DNA of 64,000 bases, from positions 1,876,001-1,940,000 of the forward strand of contig VICG01000009.1 of NCBI GenBank assembly GCA_008692225.1, read 5' to 3'. The notes under the pieces were generated by a model. It made no database searches. It was not told the origin of the DNA and saw nothing but the letters and a program-made list of their open reading frames with translations. A program made the position numbers and the translations under genes. The stretch comes from Monilinia fructicola (Eukaryota > Ascomycota > Leotiomycetes > Helotiales > Sclerotiniaceae). Each line of letters starts with the position of its first letter. Within the stretch, counting starts at the first letter, position 1. Below are positions 1-12,363 of this stretch, piece by piece.

Positions 1-2392
1 GCGATATTGACGTTAAGAAAAATAAATACTTTCTCTTTTTGGATGTGGAATTTTGGCCTATCAGAGTCATCCAAGTCTCTGGGCGAGAGTCCTTGGAGAT
101 TAGTGTATCGAATTTAAGGAGGTGAGGAAGGGACATTGTTGTGTCCGATTTGCATACTTAAGCTTGCTTGAGATCTTAACATGAAATAGTAATCTAGCCG
201 GTGTGTATAGGAGCCAGCTACCGAAGCCCGAATAAAATCTAGTATATGCAACAATGCCCCTAACTCAATGTTCCAAACAATATTCTGTATCAATTCCTGC
301 CTAACATAAAGCTGTAACTCAGAAACTCGGCTGAAATGTTCGGCTAGTATCTACAGAACCAGTCTTAATCCATCTGATGAGATCTCAGTAGGATGTTTGA
401 TTGGCAGCTTCTTCGGCCCAGGCAAATTAGCAAGTAGATACAATCTGCTTCACCTAATATGATTAGAAGGGTATACTCAACAATAAAGGTAGGGCCTGTC
501 TAATGATGAATTAAATCTCAAGTATGATAGAAATGATGGGAACGCTTGTCTGAAATTTTCGGATGAGGTTCATATGTCAATCATCTGAACCTCCTAGGAA
601 CTAACGTTTTCTCTCAACTTTCGAGACGGGAGTATTCCATGGTTCTTCATCTTTACTCTCCTAAAGCATTTTCTGGTGCCAAACCTCTCTTTCTCTGATT
701 TCCCTAGGTCATATTAGCCCTTTGGGTTCATAAAGCAATTTCTTATTGTTGTTTTTGCCGAAGTATATTTCCGGCGTTCAAGTGCAGAGCTAGCAAGAAG
801 GGAACAGATGGAAAGAGATCAAATTATCCGTAATCTGTCAATGGTGCGTCTCTGGCTTGCCCGAAGAATGCCCTTGATGATTAAACCAATCAGACACCAA
901 CCACACCTTTCTTATGATTATCATAACTCACCAGATTCACCGAAAGATGCCCCTTCATCATCTCTAGTCTATATTTTAGAGGTCACCTCGATTCCTCATT
1001 CGAACATCATGGCCAGTTCTAATCATCATATCAGCAGCGAGTCCTCGAAAATTGTAGCACTCTCAGCTTAAGAAAGTCGTCGCTCCCATGTTTTCGTTGA
1101 CCAATAGGCCCTTGAAAGTCCACGCCCACCAAATGGCAACAACTATGGGATCAAAAATACCAAAAACTTCTGTTTGATTGGTGAGCTGATGCATGCATCC
1201 TCCTTACTCGAAGGATATATCCACTTCCAAAACACATCTGCTGATTCCTCCAATATATCTTCCACCTTGGGTTGCAGCGATCAAGCTAAAATTGCAAATA
1301 ATTGAAGAGAGAGAGAGAGAGCAAGGGAAAAAAATATCCAAAGAACCGAGTGATAATTGGCATTTGTACCAATGGCAAAAGTATTTCGCTCACAGTAACA
1401 GGTCCCAACCATCATGAGAATAATTCAAGATAAAACGATGGCGATTGAGAATTTCAACCGGAGGTGATATTCGTTCAAATTAATTACGTAGATACGAACT
1501 ACTCGTCCCCCTTTTCCAATCCAAGTAATAAATCGATCAAAAGATTCGACGGAAACATATCAGAATACTTTCTGAGTACACTGGCACCGCAACAAGATCA
1601 ATAAATTTATATAATCTAGATAAGAGAAACCCGAGTTCGAAGACTTTGGATGTAGAATAGCGAAAGATCTAGCTTGGAACTCCTTGCGGTGGAGTGATGG
1701 AGAAGTGATGTGGACTCAGAATAGTCATTCAATCTCTATTCCTCGATCAGAAAAGGGGTATTTGGAGAAGTTGTCAGAGGGCAAAGCTAAGCGTGCCAGT
1801 ACAGTAGGGTAGGTAAGCTTGAGCTCAACCCTCACTTGAGTTGAATTGAATTGAATTGAATTGATGATATAATCAGATTGATCGATAGCTTGAGCAACGT
1901 AACAAGTCTTGAGTATCAGGCGTCTGGAATTATCGAGTTGTTCAGTAGGACAAGCTGCAACGGGATGGGGTCATGAGATGAATTCCATCATTTGGGCGGT
2001 GTTGTTTCTGGTCGACTTCTATCTCATTCCGCAGCCGATGCACTCATCTCTAAGCGTTCCAAGGTTACTTTCGATTATCTCGATACATAAGTACTACCAG
2101 TAGTACTGTTCAAATACGGACGTTCTCACTGGCGTGAAATAGACAGTTGCACGCATCTATGATTTGCGCAATCATGCAACGAGATGTTGTGATTTGTGAT
2201 GGCGCGATACATTCTAGGTTCGAGACGAATACCATCCACGTACTTGCATGAAAGGAAGGTTGTGATGTAATCAAGAAGGTTATTTACCGGCACAGGTAAC
2301 CCCGCACGCATGCGGACAAACCAGACAGCAGTGGCCAAACAAACAAACCAGGTGGTTGTTAAACTCGGGTTATCTGGCTACTGGTTGCTTTT
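1..2392. other. Gene-poor left flank, no supported gene
   Basis: No open frame here reads like a conserved protein and no splice-linked exon chain was found. Low-complexity tracts are present: a (GA)8 run at about 1306-1321 and a TTGAA-type pentamer run at about 1841-1863. Small open frames (for example 808-1071 on the plus strand) have no recognisable motif. Confidence 0.6.
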
Positions 2393-2400
2393 TTATATAA
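2393..2400 (+). promoter_or_regulatory. TATA-like box upstream of the Rossmann-fold gene
   Basis: TATATAAA lies about 125 bp before the ATG at 2525, followed by C/A-rich sequence typical of fungal 5' leaders. Function is inferred from position and sequence only. Confidence 0.45.
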
Positions 2401-2524
2401 AGCATTAAGGGTAATCCTCTTCTACGATACACCATTACCAATTGACAACTACTCAACCCACTGCAAGACGATACATCATCATCTATCTATAACTGTCTTA
2501 CCAATTTCGCATCCAGCCCCAAAA

Positions 2525-3453
2525 ATGGCACCGGCACCACGGATTCTCCTCCTCGGAGGCCACGGCAAAGTCTCCCTTCACATAACCCCCAAAATCCTCT
2601 CGCGTTCCTGGAACCTCATATCCGTGGTCCGTAACCCAGATCACAAACAGGATATTCTCAATGCAGCAGAGAAGGCACCGAAAGAAGGAAGAGGAAATGT
2701 AGAGGTATTGGTAGAGAGCATTGAGAATGTGAAGAGTGAGGGTGACGCAAAGAGTATTTTGGAGAGAGTCAAGGCCGATTGGGTTGTTTGGTGTGCTGGT
2801 GAGTTTTTCTTCTGGACACAAGATGCAGAGATACAAGATGGAATATCCGCAAGTTGATGCATGGCGGAATAAAAGGCTGATCAATATCCAACGGTATAGG
2901 AGCTGGCGGAAAGGGCGGAAAAGAACGCACCTACGCCATCGATCAGAACGCCTGTATTCACTTCATCCGAGCCTCCATCTCGACCCCCTCAATTAGCAAA
3001 TTCCTCCTGCTCTCCGCGCTTCTATCTCGTCGTTCGCGCGCCCCGTGGTGGTCTGACGAGGATTGGAAGTACATTCAAAAAGTCAATACGGAGATTCTTC
3101 CGGATTATTACAAGGCGAAGTTAGCGGCGGATCAGGCATTAGTTGTTTTGGGAAGTGAGAGGAGGGATTGGACGTGGATTGATTTGAGACCGGGTACGTT
3201 GAGTGATGACGAAGAAACGGGAAAGATTAGTTTGGGAAAGACGAATGGGCAGGCGAACGTTACTAGAGGGGATGTTGCAGAGGTGGCGGTTAGACTTCTA
3301 GGAAAGGAGGGGTTGAAGAGTGGATATTTTGATCTGTTGAATGGGGATGATGAAATAGGAGCGGCGGTGGATAAAGTGGTGACAGAAGGAGTGGATGCTA
3401 GAGATGGGGAAGAATTTGAGGATTTGAAAGGGAGTGAGTTCTTGAAGTTGTAA
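2525..3453 (+). CDS. NAD(P)-binding Rossmann-fold protein (SDR/NAD-dependent epimerase-like)
   Basis: Two exons, 2525-2798 and 2900-3453, joined across a phase-1 intron (gtgagt donor, tatag acceptor), give 275 aa. The N terminus ILLLGGHGKVS is a glycine-rich dinucleotide-binding loop after a beta strand. VVWCAGAGGKGG ends the fourth strand region, and a YYKAKLAADQAL segment resembles the Tyr-x-x-x-Lys helix of atypical short-chain dehydrogenases. LRPGTLSDD and the GDVAEVAVRLL segment near the C terminus are typical of the fungal YwnB/atypical SDR family that takes NAD(P)H-flavin or sugar-type substrates. The substrate cannot be told from sequence. The ATG follows a TATA-like box and a C/A-rich leader. 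Reading is clean with no frameshift. Confidence 0.87.
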
Positions 3454-6400
3454 ATGACGAGATGTGATAGGACTCGGTAATGGGTAAAGTAGAAGCTCCT
3501 GAAATTCTGTCGACACATGGATACATCAACTAATCAAATAATAAGGCAAAACAATGATTATGACTTCTCTTACGATATCTTGAGCTGAACCACCTAGATA
3601 TCTTGCAAGAATAAAAAAGGTTTCTAAATGCTCTCTATCCATTGATAGGATAGGTATAAGACTCGGTGAAACCTCACGTCCAGTCAACACAGACAGAAAC
3701 AAGAAGATGCGACACTGGCAAAAGGAAAAAGCAAAAAAACATACAACAGTGGGGATTCGCTGGTGGTCACCCACCCAACTACTAATCCACCGATCTGAAG
3801 CTTGTGTATGGCAGAGCGGACGGGATGCCCAATTCTCTTCAGTCTATGGTCGTATGTGAAAGAGTTACTGTTTTTGTAGAATATATTTATTTGTTGTAAC
3901 ATTCTGCGGATTGATTTTCCTCGCTAACGAAGCGGCAAACTGAGGGTCTCAGAGCAGAGGCTCGTGAAGGAGCAGAACACCAGATATGATTTGCGAAGAG
4001 GAAAGAATAACGTTCTTGTGGTCGACTCAAAGTCTGGCGCATCATATCTCGTCCTCGGCTTGTTAATGTCTTCTAACATCTCAGTACTGTGCTGTGATAT
4101 ATACCAAGTTAGCGTACGCGGTGACTTGTGCGAGAGCAATCAATTCATGTTATGCTCTCAATGCGTGAGTGGTGCGCAAGCGATCGCGAATTGAATCAGC
4201 TTTGCATGCTAATGTTAAGGTCGACGGGTTGGATTCCCATCATGTTTATGTAGCAGATGATAATATCAAGCTAAACGAAACGTAGGCTGAATCATGACGC
4301 TCGGCACATCATGGAGACCTAAGATAATCTAAGAGATCTTGATAGCAATGTACGCTTGAGATATGCCAGTGAAGATCGAAGAGAGCAAAGCTAGATATAT
4401 CAAAGAGAATGGAATTTGTCACTGTTGTAACTTGTCCAATGTCCAGTGCTGCATGAAACGTTTCCATGACGGTGAATTAATATCAGAGTACCCATGGGCC
4501 ATGACACGTCCTTCCTCATGCCCCTTTTCATGAATATCCAATATCCATGATGGATGCTCACCGGTAAATCTTTCATGTCTTGGCATCTATCGATAAGCTG
4601 GACCGCCTGGGAAGCCATTATTGTGGAGGAAGACCCGCGCAGAACAGGCCGGCGTATCAAAGGGGAAGCTAATCGTCGGTCATACAATACTCCATATTTT
4701 CTATTTTCTAGTTCTAGTTCTGTGTTCTACAGAGTATCTACTACCGTACCGCGAAATGAGATCGTATATGTACAATACAATATCGATTTCGAAATTCGAG
4801 GATATCTAGAAACCTGTAATATGAAATTAGCAGAGTTCTTTTAATGAGCAGACTGAATGACTGCAATATCATATTTGGTTGCATCGGTAATTCAACAACG
4901 TTGATGCTCGTATTGTAAAATCTGTAATATACACAGCAAATCTTACCAATACCATGCCAACCCAAGTTTTAATCAATGGATGGCATCATTCTGCGGATTC
5001 GTTCCAATGAACGAGTACGAAAATAGAAACCTCTTAAATATACGGTGACCAGATAGATCTCTTGAATGTAAATCTACCATAATCAAATCATTATTATTAT
5101 TGTTGTTATTATTATTACTCTGTACGGAGTATTCTCTTTGTTCATTGGAAATTATGATCAACGGAATTTTGGAGCTGACTGTCTCGATGAGGATTAACAG
5201 TTGGATACCTCCCTATCTTTTGGAAATTGAGAAGACGATTTCCCACCAGGTTTAAATGATGCTTAAAAGAAGCAGGCGGAGGCACAAGTCTCATCAACTT
5301 TCATCGAATCATGACTGGCTTGGGTGTGAATGGGAATGAGTGGAGCGTCTAATCGATAGAGCCTATTAGAACTTCATATCAGATTAGAAGTGATGAGGAG
5401 ACTCATGGGAAGCGATTGATTGTATGAAAGATTCGCCTTCGAGCAAATCTCTGATTCTGAAACAGCCATTCATAGTAAATATCGGCTACACGACATCATC
5501 AGCCATAATGGAGCAGCCACTTGATCAGGAAGATTAGATGGTCTGAAAATAGAAGCGTTGAACTGTTGAACGTTGCTTTGGATAAGCATCAGGATGAAGA
5601 GGTAAGATATCAGGATCCTCCAGAAGATTACATGATATGTAGATAAAAACCTGGAGTCTTTCAGGGCACAAAATGCACCTCCGCCCCAAAGTCACATGCG
5701 TTAGGGCTTTGGGGGGGGATAAATCATACAGAACAGTTCTACTCCGTAGTCAAACAAAAGCCGGGCTGAATGTCCAAACGATTGATAGGGGTTCCCCCAT
5801 GATAACTAATTCAACCGCTAATTGGGCGCGTTCCTGCATTAGATCACCCTCTAGAATAAACTTTTACATCAATCACTACTATCATAGGACTATGCCATAA
5901 GCCACCAAGACTTGAAACCATGCATCTTCTCTGGCCCGGCCTTCCTTCGGTGGACACTGGACCTGAAGATCGAGCCGCGAAACATCGAATCGCAAAGTGC
6001 GGATGAGATGTACAACCTTTCATAGGTTGAATGAACGAATCCCAGAAAACCAAACATGGGAATAGGAAAAACATCCTTCGCTCTCCTGTTAATTAAAGTG
6101 GATGTCAAATGGAGGCTAAGCTTGCTTTTGCAAGCGGTGTACTGTGGTCACCAAAGGGTTACAATTATTGACCTCAGCAAAAGGTTTGAATGCACGACTA
6201 CCGGTTTGAAGGATATTCCCCTGCAAATCCAACTACGGATTAGGTATTCGTTGCTACTGCTAGCCTCTCCAGGGCTTCCAACGAAGAACCCCTTCTAGTC
6301 ACTAGTGGCGTCGGGTGAAAGTGTCAAAGCCTCTCGAGTCTCCAGTGTCCACATGGAACCGCTGAAATTAAGCTCTTCCCTGTCAATTACTCATGGGCCA

Positions 6401-6635
6401 AGCCCCATCTCCCATCTTTGTTTAATCTCCCAAGGTTATATGGGGAGACTTGCCCCTCCCTCAGTGAATCTTCTCTCTTCTCTTTATCCAAACAGCCAAT
6501 CTTCCAGATCGTACATACTTCTCTTGACTTAGGTCGTCCATTCTTTACAGAACATCTCAGAACAACTTCGAGTAAATATTCTACCACAGCTCTTCAGCAC
6601 CTTTTCAAAACCCAAAACTTCAAATAATATTCAAA
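3454..6635. other. Intergenic, no supported gene
   Basis: Over 3 kb of AT-leaning sequence without a conserved protein frame. It contains an ATT/GTT trinucleotide run at about 5084-5117 and two exact copies of the 9-mer TACTCCGTA or its complement (5123-5131 and 5740-5748). Pyrimidine-rich sequence from about 6395 to 6560 probably belongs to the promoter and leader of the downstream cell-wall gene. Confidence 0.55.
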
Positions 6636-7598
6636 ATGCGTTTCTCCGTTATCGCTGTTTCCGTCTTCGCCGGTGCCGCCATGGCTGCCACCCACACTGA
6701 CTACGTAAGTTGCACAGGATACATCTTGAGAGCCTTGAGTTTATTTGACTAATATATACTATAGGTCACTGAGGAGGTCACCATCACTTCTTGCGCCGCA
6801 ACTGTCACCGACTGCCCAGCTCGCAGCACCCAAGTTTCTACCACTGTCTACCCAAAGACTTCCTCCACCGAAGCTGCCGTCGGCACCCCATCCAGCCCAG
6901 CACCAGCACCATCGGTTCCAGCGTCCAGTGCTCCAGCCCCAAGTGCCCCAGCCCCAAGTGCCCCAGCTTCCAGCGCTCCAGCACCATCTGCTCCAGCCTC
7001 CAGCGCTCCAGCACCATCTGCACCAGCCTCCAGCGCCCCAGCACCATCTGCTCCAGCCTCCAGCGCTCCAGCACCATCTGCACCAGCCTCCAGTGCCCCA
7101 GCAGCATCTGCTCCAGCCTCCAGCGCTCCAGCACCATCTGCTCCAGCCTCCAGTGCCCCAGCAGCATCTGCACCAGCTTCCAGTGCTCCAGCAAGCCACC
7201 CAGGTAGCAGTGCTCCAGCACCATCCGCACCAGCTGCCGGTTCCACCAACCCAGTCAACACCGTCACCCCAATCTACGCCACCTCATCCACCACTGCTCT
7301 TGGTGTTGAAACCACCCCAGCTGGCGGTGTCACTGTTGTTGCTATCACTACCTGTATCCCAACCGTCATCTACTCCACCGTCTCCCTCTCTGGACACGAG
7401 ACCACCGCTCCAGGCGTTCCAGGTGTCCCAGTTGCCTCCACCAAGCCATCTGGCACTGGATACCTCTCAGTTCCAGCTAACGGTACCTCCCCATCTGCCA
7501 CTGGTACTCCACTTGCTTTCACCGGTGCTGCTAGCAATGTTAAGGTTGGAGGTGCTGCCATCGCCGCTGTCTTCGGTCTCGTTGCTTTCCTCTTGTAA
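6636..7598 (+). CDS. GPI-anchored Ser/Ala/Pro-repeat cell-wall protein
   Basis: Exon 1 (6636-6704) encodes a signal peptide, MRFSVIAVSVFAGAAMA. A 60-nt intron (gtaagt ... ctatag) leads to exon 2 (6765-7598), giving 300 aa. The start of the mature protein (VTEEVTITSCAATVTDCPA) has the short Cys-bearing Thr-rich motif seen in fungal surface proteins of the Ccg-6 type, and a second Cys segment (VVAITTCIPTVIYSTVSLS) lies near residue 220. The middle is built of PASSAPAPSA repeats, likely heavily O-glycosylated. The C terminus has a small-residue omega region (GAASNVKVGG) followed by hydrophobic AAIAAVFGLVAFLL, a GPI-attachment signal. A structural or adhesive wall role is inferred. Codon use in this gene is strongly C-ending, unlike most neighbours, which suggests high expression. 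Confidence 0.88.
6963..7172 (+). repeat. 30-bp coding minisatellite, about 7 units
   Basis: Seven full 30-nt units encode PASSAPAPSA or PASSAPAASA, with a partial eighth unit. Units differ mainly at third positions (gct/gcc/gca) and by one Pro-to-Ala change in units 5 and 7. The tract lies in frame inside the GPI-anchored protein gene, so changes in copy number would keep the frame. Confidence 0.9.
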
Positions 7599-9570
7599 GC
7601 TAACTAAGTAAATCAATAATCGACAATTTTTACGCATTTTTCCTGCATTTTTGGGCGACACAAGCTATGGCTCGGTCTACGAACAGGGGATAGATACCTT
7701 AGGGGGTGTTGATGTTTACTTTGTTACTATTTAGAGTCTGGTCTGGGCAACGACAGTTTGGATCAGAAGTTTTTCCTTTGCACGCATCTTCTTCTAATCA
7801 ATGTTAATTTCTTAATTCTGGATATCTACATGACATGGCTGGATCGTGGGATGGAGACATTTCTGGAAATGCGAGATATGCTTGGAATTACGGACAGAGA
7901 GTTGGCCATTCCTCCTTTTTTACTGTCATCCAAGCATTTTAATAGCCAGAATTCTGAAATTTTCTGATATACCTTTTTATGCCTTTTTAATTCTTTTATC
8001 AAATTTATTTGAAACAAATGACCTGAATCATGATGCGTGAATTCTTGATTTCAATCAATGAACGGCAAACCGTTTGAAATTGAACCAATGTAAAATACGA
8101 GAAATCAACTTTCCCCGGATCGCCAAGAACTTATGTTTCACTGTCTCAGGGGCCATAATTTCCGAGTGCATTTTATGCAATTAATTAATGCTCGGGACCG
8201 TGACTCGTGAGTCGTGAGTCGTGAGGGAGATGAACCAATTGGGTAGAGGTTGATCCCAGCAAACAATTTTGAGCCCAACTTACATGTATGTACCTAGGAT
8301 TCGAATCCATCTAAACAATAAATCAGCAAACTGTTGTACTCCGTACAATGATTGCTACACTCTTGGAATCTTAGAACCGTACATTCAACTGCAAACATGT
8401 AGTTTTTCTTGCAATCTAGTATGTAAAGATCTCCGAATTTGTTATGAGGTATGTAAGTGGTTTTCCGCTTACAACTGAAAAGGAGAGATCTATCCGGATA
8501 TAGGAAAAGGGGTTCTTCGCAAAAAGGGGAAGGAGGAGGAAACCCATTTATTTATTATTTATTTATTTATCTACATATCTACGGACTACTCACTAGTATT
8601 TATTTGAGAATCCGGTATCCTCGGGTGCGGATTATTATTGTGTTGTCCACTCAGTCACTCACTAGTAACTACTACTGTAACAGTGTAACCTGGTACCTCC
8701 TGGCACGGTAAGCAGTACTCGAGTATCTAGTATCTAATTACTCTGTCCTGCATCCGTCGATCTTTTTTCCAAATCCAATTTTTGTGGGCGGCCAAGATTT
8801 CGTCGCCACATGTCTCTCGGTAGCAACTGCTAGATTATCTATATTATTGGCAAAATAGCATCATCGTCTCGATCGCGACTCAAGCATTATGTTTGATAGG
8901 CTGTGCTATGATTAGAAAACATTGGCGCAACGGTTATGTACAGTATAAAAAGTTTTAGAAGGGTTCATATGCATATGCATCTCTTCTTCATCTCTTCTCT
9001 TCTCAACACATTCCTCAATATCTTGCTGCATACCACCCGCAAACTTTGACGTCTTTCCCATGAAGAATATGGATGGAATGAGGAGAAACTCCCATCTCTC
9101 TTGCTCAAAGAGACAAGATTATCTGCCTCGGCAGCTAAAGGGAGGTCACAATTAATAATGAAAGCGTTTTATACAGACTCATCAACTCCGCCTCTCCGTG
9201 ATCCACTGCCACTTCTCGATTACGTCAACGACAAGGAATTTACTTCAATGTCTTGCTGGCAGAATGGACAACGAACTTTTGAGGCTTTTATTGTTATTGT
9301 TTACGGCGCCCAAAGATAGTCGAATACTCTTGAGGGTCGAGAGTCGAGACAACATGAAAAGTACATAATCTCGCGATATCAACAACCTTCTTAAACAGGA
9401 AGTAACCTAGTAATGGTGAGGTTTGGCTGTTATCGTGTTGAAGGATCGATCCATATAAGCCTTATCACACCCGGAAACAGCGGAATACGCTTTCAGCTCT
9501 CTTCCTTTCCTTCCCTGCCACATTTCAAAATTTCATTCTGATTCTGAATAATAATGATGCTGGATTAGAC
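7599..9570. other. Intergenic, with an isolated core-promoter-like stretch
   Basis: No conserved protein frame was found. The stretch includes an exact TACTCCGTA copy (8337-8345), ATTT-rich sequence near 8550-8575, and a TATAAAA box followed by CT-rich sequence (8944-9060) with only a 31-codon open frame after it. Confidence 0.5.
8944..8950 (+). promoter_or_regulatory. TATA box of a possible orphan transcript
   Basis: TATAAAA is followed by a long CT-rich tract (about 8978-9015) and an ATG at 9061 that opens only 31 codons. This is the architecture of a fungal core promoter without an evident protein gene. It could drive a non-coding RNA or form a distal leader of the lipase gene starting at 9571. 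Confidence 0.3.
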
Positions 9571-12363
9571 ATGATTGATGTAAATACTTACAAAGCAGGA
9601 AATAATCGGGAACAAAGACGAAACCGGACCATGGCTTCAATAACCTCCCCTCCAAATAGCAACAAGCCGTTAGATCCTTCAGCATCAAATACCGTTGCGG
9701 CAGATCAGACTGAACACAGCGATGATTTTTCGGACGAAGCGGAAACCATGGCAATGCCTCATATATCTGATGAAGACGCACAATCTATCATCGGTGTGTC
9801 ACTCAGTCATGCAGCTTCGCGTTTGAAATCTTCGAGAACACCTGCCGCAGAGAAGGCTGCAGCCATGGATAATTTGGAAGGCGGCTATTTTGATAGCGAT
9901 CCTGAGACTCCACCAGCAGTAGAACCCAAAACAACTGGGCCATTGGACGATGAGGGATTGGTGGAACCAATACACACAAAGGCTAAAGGGATGTCATTGG
10001 GGAAATTACCATCACCGAAGCTTTCACCCAAACCAGATTCTCCGCTCAAATCCCCGCCTTCACCATGGCGGGCTGGACCAAAACAAATCGTGGTTACAGA
10101 ACCATCAAATGAGGGCCGTGGATCTGCAATGGCTAGTGTATTCAGCACTGGGAGGAAACGTCAGAGTTCGTTATCCAGTAGTGCTGACGCACTCAAAAAG
10201 CTTCTGCCCAAGGGGCTGCCTTCAATGTCTCAAGTGGGGAACTTATTTAGTACATCAACAAGCTCAAATCATAAATCCCGGGCATCAATTGGCTCCCCAA
10301 GAAGTGCTACTTTCTCCCCTTTTTCTGCATCGCCTAATCGTTCAAAAGGTGAAGGTTCATCATCGACAAATGCTAGCCAGGTGAATGGACATTTGACAAC
10401 TCAATATCGATCTTCACATCACCATGGTAATTCTCAGCTTCAGAATGAAGGTAGTTCAGCCAACACAACAGAGCGACCAAGAGTTCTCCGTAGAGCTACA
10501 TCTGATGATTCATTACTATACCATAGCTTATCTCGAACCTCGTCACTAGGTGATGATACAAGATTCGAAAATCACCGCGAACAAGTAAACTCTCGAGTCA
10601 AAGCTATCAGAGATTCGTTTCAAGATCGATCGACATTTCGAATGCCACAATTGCCCAGTATGCCAAGTATGCCCCGCGTACCCAGTTTTGGCTTTAGCAT
10701 GAACTTCTTGAATTCCAGTACACCGTCATACAGATCCAAATCAATTACTGATGTACCTTCAGACATTTTACCAACCGCCACGAAGAAGAAGCCACTCGAG
10801 CCAAGTCCCTCATTCGCCAAAGCCGACACCTTTCCCGGTAATGAGAATACTCGGTCCTCAACGAAACCTACCAATGCTTTAGACAAGGCTATGGAACATT
10901 TGACTGGAGATGTTGTAATCATGGGTGGATACCGAGGATCAATACTTCGATCTGCTAAACCTCCACATCATCAACTTTGGGTACCTGTTAAGGTAGGACT
11001 CAATATACGCAAAGTGGACCTAGAGGTGGGTTTGGATCCAGAAGATGAGGAGAGAATGGAAGAAAGCATATTTCCGTCCGGCATGCTTACGAATATTGGG
11101 CCGGTCGATATTTCCAGGAGGCTATTCAAAAGACTTCGTAATTGCGAAAATGCACAGAATGGGAAGCTTAGAGTTTGGGATTATGGCTATGATTGGAGGT
11201 TAAGTCCACATCTGTTGAGTAGAAAGCTTAAAGCCTTCCTCGAGACACTACCTTCTAATCAGCCAGGTCCCAATGGACAGAAGCCTACTGGTGCTTTAGT
11301 GATTGCACATTCATTGGGTGGTTTGATCACGAGACATGTTGTGAATCAAAAGCCTGAGCTTTTTAGTGGGGTTATATATGCTGGTGTTCCACAATCATGT
11401 GTGAATATTCTAGGACCTTTCAGAAATGGAGATGCTGTTCTGCTCAGCTCAAGGGTATTAACTGCTCAGGTAAACTTCACGCTACGGACTAGTTTCGTAC
11501 TTCTTCCAGAAAACGGGGAATGTTTCTTTGATATTCATACACGAGAGAAATATCCGGTCGACTTTTTTAACCTGGATGATTGGATCAAATATCGATGGTC
11601 TCCTGTTACAGATCAGCCATTACCTCCAATCTTACAAAATGCCAGTGGTATTGGTAGTATATTGAACCTTCAGCTGCAAAACAGCCTGTCAAGTCTTACT
11701 ACGATCACGGGAAAGAAATCCGGTTCAGGATCAGGTTCCGGCTCTGGCACAAATACTCCACAGCCATCTTCTCCACACCTTGGTTCCAGTACCCGCAATG
11801 AGAATGACGACCGCAATCAATCGATCGACCAATCAAAAACCAGTCGAACGGCAGATGTACTTCGTGGGATGGATGGCACAGATCGCACCCTTGCACCACA
11901 AATGGGAAATCTCTTGAATAAAGGCCACAACCCAGCCTCATCAGTCTCAACCGCCGTAACCCTTCCCCGCGACAAAGCAATCACCTATCTCCGGCGCACT
12001 CTCGCCGAAACATTGCAATTCAAAAAAGAATTGCATTTTCGTCCCGAAATCTCGGACGCTAATCGCTACCCTCCATTAGCTGTCATCTATGGAAAGTCTA
12101 TACCGACGGTCTATGGAGCGAAGGTCGCGGGCAGAGAAGGAATTCCCTGCGCGGATGTATATGATAATCTGGCATTTGCGAGTGGAGATGGAGTTTGCCT
12201 TGCTAGAGAAGCAATGTTACCGGATGGGTATCAGTTGGCTAGAGGCGGGAGAGTGAGGAGCGATAGGGGGCATGTTACGTTACTTGGGGATTTGAATGCG
12301 GTTGGAAGGGCGATGGAGGCTGTTAGAAAGGGGAGAATGAAGGGTATTGGGTTGGGGGCTTAG
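9571..12363 (+). CDS. LCAT-like alpha/beta-hydrolase (lipase/acyltransferase family, yeast Yjr098c-like)
   Basis: A single uninterrupted 930-codon frame. Residues 1 to about 440 are Ser/Pro-rich and probably disordered, and the hydrolase core follows. The nucleophile elbow AHSLGG puts the catalytic Ser at about residue 581. Acidic Asp in FASGDGVC (about 873) and His in RGHVTLLGD (about 901) complete a plausible Ser-Asp-His triad. The block VWDYGYDWRLSP before the elbow is typical of lecithin:cholesterol acyltransferase relatives. A Gly-Ser linker and a second Ser-rich insertion (about 710-790) split the core. The first ATG (9571) has a purine at -3. An internal ATG at 9631 has a stronger context (accATGg) and may be the true start. 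Substrate is unknown; a phospholipid or acylglycerol is inferred. Confidence 0.85.
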   Translation: MIDVNTYKAGNNREQRRNRTMASITSPPNSNKPLDPSASNTVAADQTEHSDDFSDEAETMAMPHISDEDAQSIIGVSLSHAASRLKSSRTPAAEKAAAMDNLEGGYFDSDPETPPAVEPKTTGPLDDEGLVEPIHTKAKGMSLGKLPSPKLSPKPDSPLKSPPSPWRAGPKQIVVTEPSNEGRGSAMASVFSTGRKRQSSLSSSADALKKLLPKGLPSMSQVGNLFSTSTSSNHKSRASIGSPRSATFSPFSASPNRSKGEGSSSTNASQVNGHLTTQYRSSHHHGNSQLQNEGSSANTTERPRVLRRATSDDSLLYHSLSRTSSLGDDTRFENHREQVNSRVKAIRDSFQDRSTFRMPQLPSMPSMPRVPSFGFSMNFLNSSTPSYRSKSITDVPSDILPTATKKKPLEPSPSFAKADTFPGNENTRSSTKPTNALDKAMEHLTGDVVIMGGYRGSILRSAKPPHHQLWVPVKVGLNIRKVDLEVGLDPEDEERMEESIFPSGMLTNIGPVDISRRLFKRLRNCENAQNGKLRVWDYGYDWRLSPHLLSRKLKAFLETLPSNQPGPNGQKPTGALVIAHSLGGLITRHVVNQKPELFSGVIYAGVPQSCVNILGPFRNGDAVLLSSRVLTAQVNFTLRTSFVLLPENGECFFDIHTREKYPVDFFNLDDWIKYRWSPVTDQPLPPILQNASGIGSILNLQLQNSLSSLTTITGKKSGSGSGSGSGTNTPQPSSPHLGSSTRNENDDRNQSIDQSKTSRTADVLRGMDGTDRTLAPQMGNLLNKGHNPASSVSTAVTLPRDKAITYLRRTLAETLQFKKELHFRPEISDANRYPPLAVIYGKSIPTVYGAKVAGREGIPCADVYDNLAFASGDGVCLAREAMLPDGYQLARGGRVRSDRGHVTLLGDLNAVGRAMEAVRKGRMKGIGLGA

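Noticed and set aside
6759..7267. Several long minus-strand frames rich in Trp-Cys or Gly-Ala
   Set aside because: They are mirror products of the 30-bp coding repeat in the GPI-anchored protein.
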